A DNA stretch of 64,000 bases from Lachnospiraceae bacterium (GTDB lineage Bacteria; Bacillota; Clostridia; Lachnospirales; Lachnospiraceae): assembly GCA_017624835.1 (NCBI GenBank), contig JAGAMG010000044.1:62001-126000 (forward strand), in the 5' to 3' direction. This document shows, piece by piece, positions 1 through 8,395 of the stretch. Position 1 is the stretch's first letter; every line of letters starts with the position of its first letter. The position numbers were made by a program, and so were the translations under genes. The notes beneath the pieces are model-generated. The model was not told where the DNA came from. It made no database searches and saw only the letters and a list, made by a program, of their open reading frames with translations.

Positions 1-160
1 CATCTTCGGCAGCAGCTCCGCCATTGTCAGTTGCCTGAGAAGAGGCAGCAGGTGCATTGGAAGCGGGAGCATTGGAAGCAGCAGGTTCGCTGGAACCGCA
101 GGCAACCAGACCTAATACCATGGCTGATGCCATTAACAAAGATAATACTTTCTTTTTCAT
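1..160 (-). CDS. Lipoprotein N-terminus, probable solute-binding protein (truncated by window edge)
   Basis: Only the first 53 codons lie in the window; the gene runs off the left edge. The product starts MKKKVLSLLMASAMVLGL with a lipobox ending VAC, so Cys21 would be lipidated and the protein tethered outside the cytoplasmic membrane. A Ser/Ala/Asn/Pro-rich linker follows. The same signal peptide style and low-complexity linker occur in the ABC binding protein at 12151 and the TRAP binding protein at 24036, which makes a solute-binding protein the best guess. AGGAGGG (169-175, minus strand) is the ribosome binding site. The gene is divergent from the kinase/regulator pair at 339-3126, which may control it. 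The ligand cannot be inferred. Confidence 0.75.
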   Translation of the reverse strand, partial: MKKKVLSLLMASAMVLGLVACGSSEPAASNAPASNAPAASSQATDNGGAAAED

Positions 161-180
161 TAAATATACCCTCCTTTTTT

Positions 181-212
181 TCAATAGTTTTTCTATTGAT
201 ATTGCTAGTATA
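181..212 (-). promoter_or_regulatory. Leader hairpin/dyad and -10 element of the divergent lipoprotein gene
   Basis: On the minus strand a TATACT -10-like hexamer lies at 212-207. Just downstream is a perfect 7-bp dyad, TCAATAG-TTTTT-CTATTGA (181-199), between the putative transcription start and the ribosome binding site. The dyad could be a leader hairpin or an operator. No convincing -35 was seen, as is common for activator-dependent promoters next to YesN-type regulators. Confidence 0.35.
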
Positions 213-338
213 CTCACAAAAAAGTAATTCTCAAATATGAATTTCCGTCCTTTTGCATTAAAAAACCGATTTCTTCGTTGAAAAACTATGCATATTGTGT
301 ATATAATCGGATGGGAGAGGAAGGTCGGATTATACATT

Positions 339-2120
339 ATGATGAATGCGATAAAAATAGTTACAAAGAAAATTGTCAATTTAAAGTTGGAAAGTAAATT
401 ATTACTTTCCACCATAGGTATTAATATTCTATTTGTATTGATATTTTTGTTTGCTGCGTTTACCTTGGTTACATCCCGTTATGATAAGCTGCTGTATCAG
501 TCCATGCAATCTTCATCGGCATTGGTTTCCCATGAATTTTCCAATCGTTTAGAGGAAATGATAACCATGTCAAATATTGTCCGGACGGATACTACCATAC
601 AGTCCGTTTTGGATGAGATTTTGCATCCCGAGGTAAATTACGGTACGCATTATTATTCTGAGATTTATGCTACGTTGCAGCGGCACTATTTGGAATATAA
701 GCATGATTATATACAGTTTTTAGCTATTTCCTGTCCTAAATTCACGGCGTATACATATGGAAACAGGGAGGATAGGCTGACGGAGGAGAGACTGACCGAC
801 TTGGTGAAGAGTGCAGAAGAGGGAGATGGTTCTGCGTTATGGATTACGGATTATGCGGATAAGGAAGATCTGTATTTGGTTAGAGAGATTAAAAAAATAG
901 AAAATCTAAAGCTGGATAATTTAGGCTCTTTCATTGTAAAAATCAATTTTGATAAGCTCATAGCAGAAGTTTCTAAGGTCAGTAAGGAATATGAGGATTC
1001 TTATTGGATTATTTATGAAGAGGATGATATGATATATGTATCTTCAGGGCTTGGTAATGAAACGGCGGATAAGGTAAGTCAGACCATTGATGATTATGGT
1101 GTTGTATTTGTGAATGGTAAGGAGTACTTTGCCATCAGGGGAAAGATGGAAATAAATAATTGGGGATTTTTTCATCTGGTTTCTTATGAAGAGGTGGCGC
1201 AATCACAAAGAGCCACGCTATATTTATACTTGCTGTTGCTTTTAGCAGGTATGATATGCTCCTTTATTTTGATGCATATTATTGTACGAAAGGTGACAAG
1301 GCATATTGACCATCTGATTAATCGCATGAAGCAGTTTGGTGAAAACTCAGAGGAACTTCCGGAAACACCCTATGATTATTCCGGAAGGACGGATGAAATC
1401 GGTATGCTCCATCAGCAGTTTGGAAGTATGGCGGAGCAGATTATGACTTTGGTGGTGGAGAACTATCGGAAGGAAATTTTGATGAAGGATGCTCAGCTAA
1501 AAAGTTTGGAAGCACAGATGAATCCGCATTTTTTGTACAATACTTTAGATACCATTAATTGGCGTGCCAAGGCCATAGGGGAACAGGAAATTTCCCAAAT
1601 TGCAGGTTCGCTGGGGCATTTCCTTAGAATGACCTTGAATAAGAAGAGTGATAATTTTACCTTGAAAGAGGAGATGGATATTATCCAATATTATATGACC
1701 ATTCAGCAGCTGCGTTTTGACAATCGTCTAAATTTCTCCATGAGTGTGCCGGAGACCTACCGGGATGCCATAGTGCCCAAGCTTTCCATTCAACCACTTT
1801 TGGAGAATGCGGTACACTATGCTTTGGAGCAGGTTGCGGATGATTGTGAAATAGGGCTGACCTGTACCAAAACGGATTCGCTTTTACAGATTTATGTGAA
1901 AAATACGGGCTCGGAATTTCAAGAGGATTTGCTAAACAAATTGCGAAATCAGGAAGTGAAGGAAAAGGGGCTTGGAATTGCCCTACTGAATATTGAAGAA
2001 CGAATCCAATTATTGTTTGGGGAACAGTATGGTTTGCAGTTTTACAATGAACAGGAGCATGCGGTGGTAAAAATGGAAATTCCATACATCCCGGCGGATA
2101 AAGGAGAGCATTATGCTTAA
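339..2120 (+). CDS. YesM-type sensor histidine kinase
   Basis: Membrane histidine kinase of the LytS/YesM (His_kinase PF06580 plus HATPase) type, which senses an extracellular cue and phosphorylates the adjacent response regulator. A first membrane helix spans about 22-44, then an extracytoplasmic sensor of about 250 residues, a second helix at about 294-316, HAMP, and the kinase core with NPHFLYNTLD (His397 predicted phosphoacceptor). The N-box is QPLLENAVHYA. The G1 box reads VKNTGSEF where active relatives usually have DNGxG or DTGxG, so the adenine-contacting Asp is replaced by Asn. Met at 339 was preferred to an in-frame ATG at 288 because AGGAAGG (318-324) precedes it, although the spacing is long. 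The stop overlaps the regulator start by 8 bp. Confidence 0.85.
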   Translation: MMNAIKIVTKKIVNLKLESKLLLSTIGINILFVLIFLFAAFTLVTSRYDKLLYQSMQSSSALVSHEFSNRLEEMITMSNIVRTDTTIQSVLDEILHPEVNYGTHYYSEIYATLQRHYLEYKHDYIQFLAISCPKFTAYTYGNREDRLTEERLTDLVKSAEEGDGSALWITDYADKEDLYLVREIKKIENLKLDNLGSFIVKINFDKLIAEVSKVSKEYEDSYWIIYEEDDMIYVSSGLGNETADKVSQTIDDYGVVFVNGKEYFAIRGKMEINNWGFFHLVSYEEVAQSQRATLYLYLLLLLAGMICSFILMHIIVRKVTRHIDHLINRMKQFGENSEELPETPYDYSGRTDEIGMLHQQFGSMAEQIMTLVVENYRKEILMKDAQLKSLEAQMNPHFLYNTLDTINWRAKAIGEQEISQIAGSLGHFLRMTLNKKSDNFTLKEEMDIIQYYMTIQQLRFDNRLNFSMSVPETYRDAIVPKLSIQPLLENAVHYALEQVADDCEIGLTCTKTDSLLQIYVKNTGSEFQEDLLNKLRNQEVKEKGLGIALLNIEERIQLLFGEQYGLQFYNEQEHAVVKMEIPYIPADKGEHYA

Positions 2121-3126
2121 AATGATTATAGTGGATGATGAAAAAATCATTCGGGAAACCATATATTCTATTATAGATTGGTCCTCTTTGGGAATTGAAG
2201 TGGTGGCAGTATGTAAGGACGGTATAGAAGCCTTTGATTCCATTGTGGATGAATACCCGGATATTGTAATGACGGATATCAAAATGCCGGGATTGTCCGG
2301 GCTTGAGCTGATTCAAAAGGTGCAGGAGGCAGAGCTTACCATGGAATTTGTGATTTTGTCAGGCTATGGTGAATTTGAATTTGCCCAGACAGCCATGAAA
2401 TATGGAGTAAAGCATTATCTGCTAAAGCCCTCCGATGAAAAGGAAATCATTCAGGTAATGCAGGCATGTATTATTACCTGTCAGGAAAAGATTGCTGCGA
2501 GAGTGGACAACCTTATGATAGAACTTTTTGTTACGGAAGAGTGTGCGGAAAAGAATATTCAACGGAAATTTTTTACTCAATTGTCCAATCAGCAGGATGT
2601 CTCTCTGGCAAAGACGCAGATGATAAAAATGCTCATGGAAGCTGCCAAAAAGGAGATTTATTCTTTGAACAAGGTACAAATAGCAGAGGATATTATGGCA
2701 ATTAACAGTTGTGATAATATGGATATGCTGATCCCTTGCGCAGAGAAAATTATGACAAGGATTTTTTCTGTGGAGCCGCAACATAAGTATTTGGATTGCG
2801 TGGAAAAGGTTATGGAATATGTAGGAGCCCACCTAAGTGATAATAATTTATCTTTGAAATGGATTGCTGAAAACGTGTTGTTTATGAATGCGGATTATGT
2901 AAGTAAGCAGTTTGTGCGTCAGACAGGAAGTAAATTTTCAACTTATTTGACAGATTTGCGAATTCAAGCGGCAAAAACGCTTTTGTTGGAGGCGGGCTTG
3001 GAATCTCCTTATTTGGTGGCAGAAAAGGTTGGATTTGGAAATAATCCCCAATACTTTAGCCAGATATTCAAAAAATATACGAAAATGTCCCCCAGCGCCT
3101 ATATAAAAATGATGACAGAAGGATAG
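2113..3126 (+). CDS. YesN-type response regulator with AraC HTH
   Basis: Transcription factor paired with the preceding kinase. The receiver domain (1-120) has acidic residues Asp8/Asp9, the phosphoacceptor Asp55 in MTDIKMPG, and the conserved Lys in LLKPSDE. A short linker leads to an AraC-type double helix-turn-helix at about 230-330, ending in the typical FGNNPQYFSQIFKKYT and SPSAY signature. At 337 residues it is shorter than the 500-residue YesN proteins because the central linker is reduced. It overlaps the kinase gene by 8 bp, so the two should be translationally coupled. Likely targets are the divergent lipoprotein operon at the left edge and perhaps the transporter 67 bp downstream. 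Confidence 0.88.
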   Translation: MLKMIIVDDEKIIRETIYSIIDWSSLGIEVVAVCKDGIEAFDSIVDEYPDIVMTDIKMPGLSGLELIQKVQEAELTMEFVILSGYGEFEFAQTAMKYGVKHYLLKPSDEKEIIQVMQACIITCQEKIAARVDNLMIELFVTEECAEKNIQRKFFTQLSNQQDVSLAKTQMIKMLMEAAKKEIYSLNKVQIAEDIMAINSCDNMDMLIPCAEKIMTRIFSVEPQHKYLDCVEKVMEYVGAHLSDNNLSLKWIAENVLFMNADYVSKQFVRQTGSKFSTYLTDLRIQAAKTLLLEAGLESPYLVAEKVGFGNNPQYFSQIFKKYTKMSPSAYIKMMTEG

Positions 3127-3193
3127 ACTTTGGGTAAGATGTACGTGAGCATAAATTGTATGAAGTGAAATTAGAAAGGAACAATTTATATTT

Positions 3194-4549
3194 ATGGAAA
3201 GAGAACGATTAAACAGCCGACTTGGATTTATTTTACTTAGCGCCGGCTGCGCTATCGGAATAGGAAATGTGTGGAAGTTCCCATATATGGTAGGTATGTA
3301 CGGAGGCGGAGCTTTTGTAGTGGTGTATTTGTTTTTTCTGGTGGTATTGGGGGTGCCTGTTATGACCATGGAGTTTGCAATGGGACGTGCCGGTAGGAAA
3401 AGCCCTGTTAAGCTTTATGATGCCTTGGAGCCGAAAGGAAGCAAATGGCATATTCATGGATATTTTGCTATGGCAGGCAATTATATTTTGATGATGTTTT
3501 ATACAACAGTTGCAGGCTGGATGCTGCAATACTTTGTGAAGATGGCAAAGGGAGATTTTGTGGGTGTGGATTCCGCAGGTGTTACGGAGCAGTTTAGAGA
3601 AATGATGGCGCATCCCGGTACCTTAACCGCGTATATGCTGATAACCGTTGTGCTGGGTTTTGGAATCTGTGCCATAGGTCTGCAAAAAGGGGTAGAGAAG
3701 ATTACCAAATGGATGATGAGTGCCTTGCTGATTATTATGATTTTGTTGGCAATACACAGTATCTTTTTGGAAGGTGGAAACGAGGGCTTGAGCTTTTATT
3801 TATTGCCCGACCTGTCCAGAATGCAGGAGGCTGGCATTGGAAATGTTATTGTGGCAGCCATGAATCAGGCATTTTTTACTTTAAGTCTGGGTATGGGCGG
3901 CATGGCAGTGTTTGGCAGCTATATCGGTAAGGAGCGTTCCTTAATGGGTGAGTCAGTGAATGTGGCGTTGCTGGATACCTTTGTAGCATTAGCCTCCGGT
4001 TTGATTATCTTCCCGGCGTGCTTTGCCTATGATGTACCGGTTACCAGTGGACCTAACCTGATATTTATTACTTTGCCAAATGTATTCAATAATATTCCCG
4101 GTGGCAGAATCTGGGGCAGTTTGTTCTTTGTTTTTATGTCCTTTGCGGCATTATCTACAGTAATCGGTGTTTTTGAAAACATTATTGCATGCAGCTGCGA
4201 CCTATTTAATATTAGTCGTAAAAAGGCTAGTTTACTCAATGGTGTGCTGATGTTCTTTCTGTCCCTGCCCTGTGTGTTTGGCTGCAATATCTGGAAGGAA
4301 TTCCAGCCTTTAGGAGAAGGTACGGCAGTGCTGGATTTGGAGGATTTTATTGTAAGTAATCTGTTATTGCCTATAGGTTCTTTGTTATTTGTGTTGTTCT
4401 GTGTTACCAAATATGGTTGGGGCTGGGACAAGTTTGTAGAGGAAGCCAACACCGGAAAGGGTTTGAAGGTGGCAAAGTGGATGAGAGGTTATATGACTTT
4501 TGTCCTGCCCATATTGATTTTAATGGTGTTTGTGATGGGAATTATTTAA
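3194..4549 (+). CDS. Sodium-dependent transporter, NSS/SNF family
   Basis: Secondary transporter of the neurotransmitter:sodium symporter family (LeuT fold), importing an amino acid or related amine with Na+. The N-terminus carries the family signature around the unwound first helix (GIGNVWKFPYMVG, near residue 25), followed by GGGAFVVVYLFF and the GVPVMTMEFAMG segment. Eleven or so hydrophobic helices fill 451 residues, the usual bacterial length. The start ATG is preceded by AAGGA with somewhat long spacing. It lies 67 bp after the response regulator on the same strand and may be part of that transcription unit. It is closed by a hairpin shared with convergent niaR. The substrate cannot be told from sequence. 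Confidence 0.9.
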   Translation: MERERLNSRLGFILLSAGCAIGIGNVWKFPYMVGMYGGGAFVVVYLFFLVVLGVPVMTMEFAMGRAGRKSPVKLYDALEPKGSKWHIHGYFAMAGNYILMMFYTTVAGWMLQYFVKMAKGDFVGVDSAGVTEQFREMMAHPGTLTAYMLITVVLGFGICAIGLQKGVEKITKWMMSALLIIMILLAIHSIFLEGGNEGLSFYLLPDLSRMQEAGIGNVIVAAMNQAFFTLSLGMGGMAVFGSYIGKERSLMGESVNVALLDTFVALASGLIIFPACFAYDVPVTSGPNLIFITLPNVFNNIPGGRIWGSLFFVFMSFAALSTVIGVFENIIACSCDLFNISRKKASLLNGVLMFFLSLPCVFGCNIWKEFQPLGEGTAVLDLEDFIVSNLLLPIGSLLFVLFCVTKYGWGWDKFVEEANTGKGLKVAKWMRGYMTFVLPILILMVFVMGII

Positions 4550-4562
4550 GTATGGGTTTTAG

Positions 4563-4599
4563 AAAAGGGACTTTGCTAATTCAGCAAAATCCCTTTTTC
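4563..4599. terminator. Bidirectional terminator between NSS transporter and niaR
   Basis: The plus strand reads AAAAGGGAC-TTTGCT, a short loop, then AGCAAAA-TCCCTTTTT. It forms a long stem with one mismatch and a T-run on the plus strand, with an A-rich flank serving the minus strand. The niaR stop codon and last codons lie inside the structure. Confidence 0.8.
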
Positions 4600-5100
4600 C
4601 TTCAATTCTTTCAGTATCAATTCCAAAGCCTTTTCAGAAGGTGCTTTAATAGTATGGTAGTGGCAGTCCTCTGTCAAAGCCTTTAGGGGCTTTGAGGTAC
4701 TGCTTATCATTTTGTCGCAAAACTCTTCTGCATCAATTATATTGTTGATAACCAAATCCACCCGAATCTGTCCATATAGGTCGTGGTCAATAAATACGTC
4801 CAGCATACTTCCGCCATAATCAACTATGGAACGCATTTCCTCCAGGGTTTGCTCAGCGGTATGCTTTACCATAATAACGGCAGAGAAACCGGTTCGTTGT
4901 TCCTGAGTCTGAAAGAGTACATAGCCCTTATTGGTGGACAGAATATTGCGATTCTCTGCACGCAAAAGAGCCACATCCTGTACAATAATCTGGCGGCTGA
5001 CTCCAAAATGTTTAGCCAATTCCGTACCGCTGACAGGTGTGGTTCTGGTATTTAAATAGTCTATAATTGCAATTCGACGGGCTGATGCCTCTAAGGTCAT
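4576..5100 (-). CDS. niaR: NiaR-type transcriptional repressor (HTH_11 plus 3H domain)
   Basis: Small regulator with an N-terminal winged helix (about 5-60, with TELAKHFGVSRQIIVQDV as the recognition region) and a C-terminal 3H domain. The three histidine-bearing motifs that name the domain are visible as VKHT, IDHDLYG and HYHTIKAP. In Firmicutes this architecture is the niacin-responsive repressor of NAD-biosynthesis and niacin-transport genes (family knowledge). Length 174 is typical. The ATG overlaps the pilZ stop as ATGA and uses a GGAGGA site inside the pilZ 3' end, so the two genes form one translationally coupled operon. A 16-bp palindrome upstream of pilZ (5808-5823) is a candidate autoregulatory operator. 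No NAD gene lies in the window, so the target is unknown. Confidence 0.88.
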   Translation of the reverse strand: MTLEASARRIAIIDYLNTRTTPVSGTELAKHFGVSRQIIVQDVALLRAENRNILSTNKGYVLFQTQEQRTGFSAVIMVKHTAEQTLEEMRSIVDYGGSMLDVFIDHDLYGQIRVDLVINNIIDAEEFCDKMISSTSKPLKALTEDCHYHTIKAPSEKALELILKELKEKGILLN

Positions 5101-5765
5101 AAGTCTCCTCCGCTGGTTCTTTTCAGACGCAACCTTTCTTTTTTCATAATATAAGCCTCCAAAGCAGGAAGATAATTATTTAAACGGCAACCATATAAAA
5201 TACTTTTATTATCCAACTCCTGCGTACGGGCAATCAGACCATATAAGTGAAAAACAAATTTTTCATTGGTTTCTTCAATATAATCCTTTAGGACAACATG
5301 AACGATTTGATTTTGTTCCAATGGTAGTTTTTCATCGCAGACTATGGAGAAGCCGTTGACACTGACATCACGTATAACTCCCAAATGAGCTGCTTTGTTG
5401 GGTCCACATTGGAAGGAAGTAGAAATACCCACATAGCAACGGAAGTTTTGTCTACGATTATAGGTTTTGCTTTCTGCAATAGTTGCCAAATTATAACAGA
5501 GGCTACCATCCTTCTTTTTCACAAGGGTTACGGTAACATTTTTAAAAATCTCAGGCTTTTCATTTCCTGTGTTGATTAACACATCAATAATTATGTTTTT
5601 GGCACGAAAAGTGACAATCTTGTCATTGTGATAAATGATATCAGCCAGTACAAGATGTCGTCTGGGATAAACCTCTGAAATTTTGGATTCAAAAGTTAAT
5701 TTTTGCCCATCTATATTTACCATTAAGGTAATGGGGGTATTAGGCATCAATTCTTCGATTCGCAT
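5097..5765 (-). CDS. PilZ-domain protein, YcgR-like c-di-GMP effector
   Basis: About 222 residues with an N-terminal YcgR-like beta-barrel region (MRIEELMPNTPITL onward) and a C-terminal PilZ domain. Both c-di-GMP contact motifs are present: RRQNFR (the RxxxR box) and DVSVNG (the D/NxSxxG box). By family knowledge such proteins bind cyclic di-GMP and slow flagella or modulate surface behaviour. The ATG at 5765 is preferred over an in-frame upstream Met because AAGGAA lies 7 bp before it and the family N-terminus starts there. It is co-transcribed with niaR through a 4-bp stop/start overlap, an unusual pairing of c-di-GMP and NAD functions. Confidence 0.85.
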   Translation of the reverse strand: MRIEELMPNTPITLMVNIDGQKLTFESKISEVYPRRHLVLADIIYHNDKIVTFRAKNIIIDVLINTGNEKPEIFKNVTVTLVKKKDGSLCYNLATIAESKTYNRRQNFRCYVGISTSFQCGPNKAAHLGVIRDVSVNGFSIVCDEKLPLEQNQIVHVVLKDYIEETNEKFVFHLYGLIARTQELDNKSILYGCRLNNYLPALEAYIMKKERLRLKRTSGGDL

Positions 5766-5807
5766 AAAATATTCCTTGCTTCTGTTGTTTTGACACTTTC
5801 TTTTTAG

Positions 5808-5823
5808 TGTAATATATATTACA
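5808..5823. promoter_or_regulatory. Perfect 16-bp palindrome upstream of pilZ-niaR
   Basis: TGTAATATATATTACA is a perfect dyad 43 bp upstream of the pilZ start, inside an A/T-rich promoter region. Its position suits an operator. NiaR, encoded in the operon, is the obvious candidate ligand by inference only. Confidence 0.45.
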
Positions 5824-5935
5824 ATCTCTTCTAAAGATGATGATATCATATCTGACAGGAGAAATACAACCAAATTATTGTCAAATAGAACTAATTTTTA
5901 GAAAGTTTTTATCATTTTGAAAAAGGAGAATCACG

Positions 5936-6133
5936 ATGGAGAATTTTAAAGAAAAATATCTGGCAGGAGAAATACCATTTGAGGAGATTGACGAATACAG
6001 CTATCAGTGGGGAATGAGTGATGATGAGCGTACTCTTGCGCAGTATCTTGGCTTAAATGCAGAGGAAGAAGATGCCTGGGTCAGTGTGGGTGAGGATGCG
6101 TTGAAGGAGCTTTTGGATAAGCAAAAGAAATGA
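5936..6133 (+). CDS. Small acidic hypothetical protein (65 aa)
   Basis: A 65-residue acidic protein (MENFKEKYLAGEIPFEEIDEY...). It has no signal peptide or membrane segment and is predicted to be largely helical. AAAGGAG sits 8 bp upstream of the ATG, and codon use matches neighbours, so it is probably expressed. I do not recognise the family. It stands alone between the divergent pilZ operon and the convergent heparinase gene, and its TGA stop lies in the left arm of a perfect 12-bp inverted repeat. Confidence 0.7.
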   Translation: MENFKEKYLAGEIPFEEIDEYSYQWGMSDDERTLAQYLGLNAEEEDAWVSVGEDALKELLDKQKK

Positions 6134-6168
6134 TATGAGCTTATAGAAAATACTACAAGCTCATATCA
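6131..6168. terminator. Perfect 12-bp inverted repeat after the 65-aa gene
   Basis: TGATATGAGCTT (6131-6142) and AAGCTCATATCA (6157-6168) are perfect complements around a 14-nt loop. The stop codon of the 65-aa gene is the first three bases. There is no T-run, so it may be a weak or bidirectional terminator for this convergent gene pair. Confidence 0.5.
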
Positions 6169-6210
6169 AGATGCACCAATATCTATAAAGTGTATATAAG
6201 ATTAGGAAAA

Positions 6211-8022
6211 TTATTGAATTGTCATATGAAACTCAGGATTAGTCATGGTCAACCGGATGCGGTACAAATCATGATCCCATGCTTTTTTTAGTCTGGCATC
6301 GGTAATGGGAAGAACTTCTATAGCAAGAAGCTCTGCGCCGGTAAATTCTGCCTGTGCGATGGTGCCGATTTGGATAAGGTTTTCTGTTACTTCCGGTTTT
6401 TCATAGGTAATAAAGTTTAAAATCACCTGATCCGCATTGGTCTTGTCAAGTAGATGTACGCTGTGAGTCTGCTTGTCAAGGGTTACACTGCGGACATAGG
6501 AAACCTCTGTATCCGGCAGGGCATATGCAGTTGCCAATTCCATGGAGATGGTGGGCATAGCATCATTAAGGGAAACGCATACATTGGTGGCACAGTAATT
6601 ACTTCCGTCCTTTTCATCCCGACCATTAATCGTGGGTAAATTATGATAACCGGATTGCATGGTCCAGATTTCGTAGCGTCTGGGAGAGAAGGTTTTTTGC
6701 GTATAGCTCTCCACACCTATGTCTGCCAGCACCGGTTTGCCGTTTTTGTACAAGGTAAGGCTTCCGGTATCGTTGTGATTGTGACTGTCATCATTGTCTC
6801 CGGCTTTCACTGCCAAACTTAATTCACCATCATGAGCTATAAAAAGTCCTACGCTGGGATAGAAGATATCCTTGTGGAATATGGGAGAACGAGCATCATA
6901 ATTCATGATTTCTTCATAGGTAAAAATAGTTTCCAGTCGATAGTATAGGTTAATCTGATTCACTTCATCCGTATATAACTTTCCGTCTGTCTGAAAATCT
7001 CGTGCAGCAAATCTGGTAAGCTCCGGCTGTCCGGTGGCTTTTCCAAATAAAAATTCTCTCACACCTGCTCTGCCTGCTACAGCGGAGCAATCTGCAAAAT
7101 TAAAATAATATTTATCATCCACATGTACATTCAATATGTAAGCAGCAATATTCTTGATTTTTTCCCATTGGAATAAAGATTCAAAATAACCATCTGATAC
7201 TTGATTTAGGATGTCCATACAGCCAAACAGGCAAAGCCCCGCATGACGGTAGTATTGTGCACCTTCATCGCAGCAGCCGTCTTCGCCATAGTCTTTCAGA
7301 AAATAATCACAGCTACTGGCAGCCTTTTGAAAAACAGCCCTTCTGATTTCTGCATCAAATGCGGCGGTAAAGGCAGTAAGAAGCACATTCTGTGTACACC
7401 AGACAGTCCAATTACACATGGGCTCATCAGGTTTGCCCATCCACCAGAAGTGTTCCTTCAGATAGGGAGTAATAATACGAAAAGATAATTCATGCTGAAT
7501 ACGAGTAAAAATAAAAGGACTAACCTCATCAAGCTCTTCTTTTAATAAAGCACCCACCCATGCCAGCATAGCACCGGTTTCCGCAGCAAACAAATCAATT
7601 ACCGGTCTGGTGGCATCCGGCAATATAAACTGTGGCGTGTCCCTGAGATAGGAGTTATGAGGCGGCAGCTGCCAGGCACTTTCCTCGCAGATGGCAAAAA
7701 TCCCATTAATAATATCATCCAAGAATCTGCCTTTATGTTCCACACACTCTGCCAACACCAGCCCATTCAGCGCATGTCTCCTTGCAAAATAAACATCTTC
7801 AAAGGCAACCCGGTTTCCCGTTCTCTTAAATCTCATAAAGTCCGTGGCACGGATTACCGGATATTCATAACCCAGAAAACTCTCGCCCTCGCTCAAAATT
7901 TCCTGCTTAATATGCTCCGGCAGCTTCTCGTAAGCTTCGCGGTTTGTTGCATTAGGGAATGGACAAAAGTCCTGAAAATCTCCATTAAATGTTGCTGCAA
8001 TATCTTTAAATCTCATTTCCAT
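6211..8022 (-). CDS. Heparinase II/III-family polysaccharide lyase-like protein
   Basis: About 603 residues with an N-terminal alpha-helical toroid region rich in Trp and Tyr (about 100-350) and a C-terminal beta-sandwich containing the family-typical SHNHNDTGSLTLY motif (His414, His416, Asp418) and a GVESYTQKTFSPRRYEIW segment. Members cleave uronate-containing polysaccharides by beta-elimination, leaving a 4,5-unsaturated uronate (family knowledge). There is no signal peptide, so it would act on imported oligosaccharides in the cytoplasm. GAAGGAGG precedes the ATG by 10 bp. It lies downstream of the YesM/YesN pair and behind the 53-bp repeat array, and it fits functionally with the GH88 gene at 18441. 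Exact lyase family and substrate are unresolved. Confidence 0.82.
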   Translation of the reverse strand: MEMRFKDIAATFNGDFQDFCPFPNATNREAYEKLPEHIKQEILSEGESFLGYEYPVIRATDFMRFKRTGNRVAFEDVYFARRHALNGLVLAECVEHKGRFLDDIINGIFAICEESAWQLPPHNSYLRDTPQFILPDATRPVIDLFAAETGAMLAWVGALLKEELDEVSPFIFTRIQHELSFRIITPYLKEHFWWMGKPDEPMCNWTVWCTQNVLLTAFTAAFDAEIRRAVFQKAASSCDYFLKDYGEDGCCDEGAQYYRHAGLCLFGCMDILNQVSDGYFESLFQWEKIKNIAAYILNVHVDDKYYFNFADCSAVAGRAGVREFLFGKATGQPELTRFAARDFQTDGKLYTDEVNQINLYYRLETIFTYEEIMNYDARSPIFHKDIFYPSVGLFIAHDGELSLAVKAGDNDDSHNHNDTGSLTLYKNGKPVLADIGVESYTQKTFSPRRYEIWTMQSGYHNLPTINGRDEKDGSNYCATNVCVSLNDAMPTISMELATAYALPDTEVSYVRSVTLDKQTHSVHLLDKTNADQVILNFITYEKPEVTENLIQIGTIAQAEFTGAELLAIEVLPITDARLKKAWDHDLYRIRLTMTNPEFHMTIQ

Positions 8023-8052
8023 AGGAATAAAACCTCCTTCTTTGCTTGATAA

Positions 8053-8377
8053 ACCAATATGTTTACATTTTCAGGAATAAATTGGTATGTTGTTGAGCAA
8101 TAAATCCAACATATATTTCGTTTTGTTGGAATAGTTGGTATCATTAAGAGCCGGTATCCCAACTTTATCGTTTATTTCATAAATAAGTTGGTAGAATCTA
8201 GAGCAGATATCCCAATTAAAGTATATATTTCATGTAATAATTGGTAAAGATGGAAGTAAATTTACCAACTAATTTATTTGTTTTATGAAAAAGTTGGTAA
8301 GAGCACATGCAAATAACCCAATTAAACTAAGTATTTTGTGCAGAAAGTTGGTAAAATGTCAACTAAATGTTCCCAAC
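8053..8377. repeat. 53-bp-period array of degenerate dyad units
   Basis: The 373-bp gap between the regulator and lyase genes holds six full units plus the start of a seventh. Each has an outward arm YCCAAY, about 23 A/T-rich bases, then RTTGGTA. Left arms start at 8053, 8105, 8158, 8211, 8264, 8317 and 8372, giving steps of 52, 53, 53, 53, 53 and 55 bp. Right arms lie at 8081, 8134, 8187, 8240, 8293 and 8347. The innermost arm bases co-vary (T with A, C with G) in five units and give a T-G pair in the sixth. Spacers are not conserved except for a recurring GAGC. It could be an operator array or a degenerated tandem repeat. Confidence 0.8.
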
Positions 8378-8395
8378 CACAATCACTAACCCGCC

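Noticed and set aside
1681-2316. 211-aa reading frame antisense to the first kinase/regulator pair
   Set aside because: It is antisense to two well-supported overlapping genes and is low-complexity, with no ribosome site.
8053-8377. CRISPR array
   Set aside because: The regular 53-bp period suggested one, but only 6-7-nt arms are conserved, each unit is a dyad rather than a direct repeat of 25-40 bp, and no cas genes are present.
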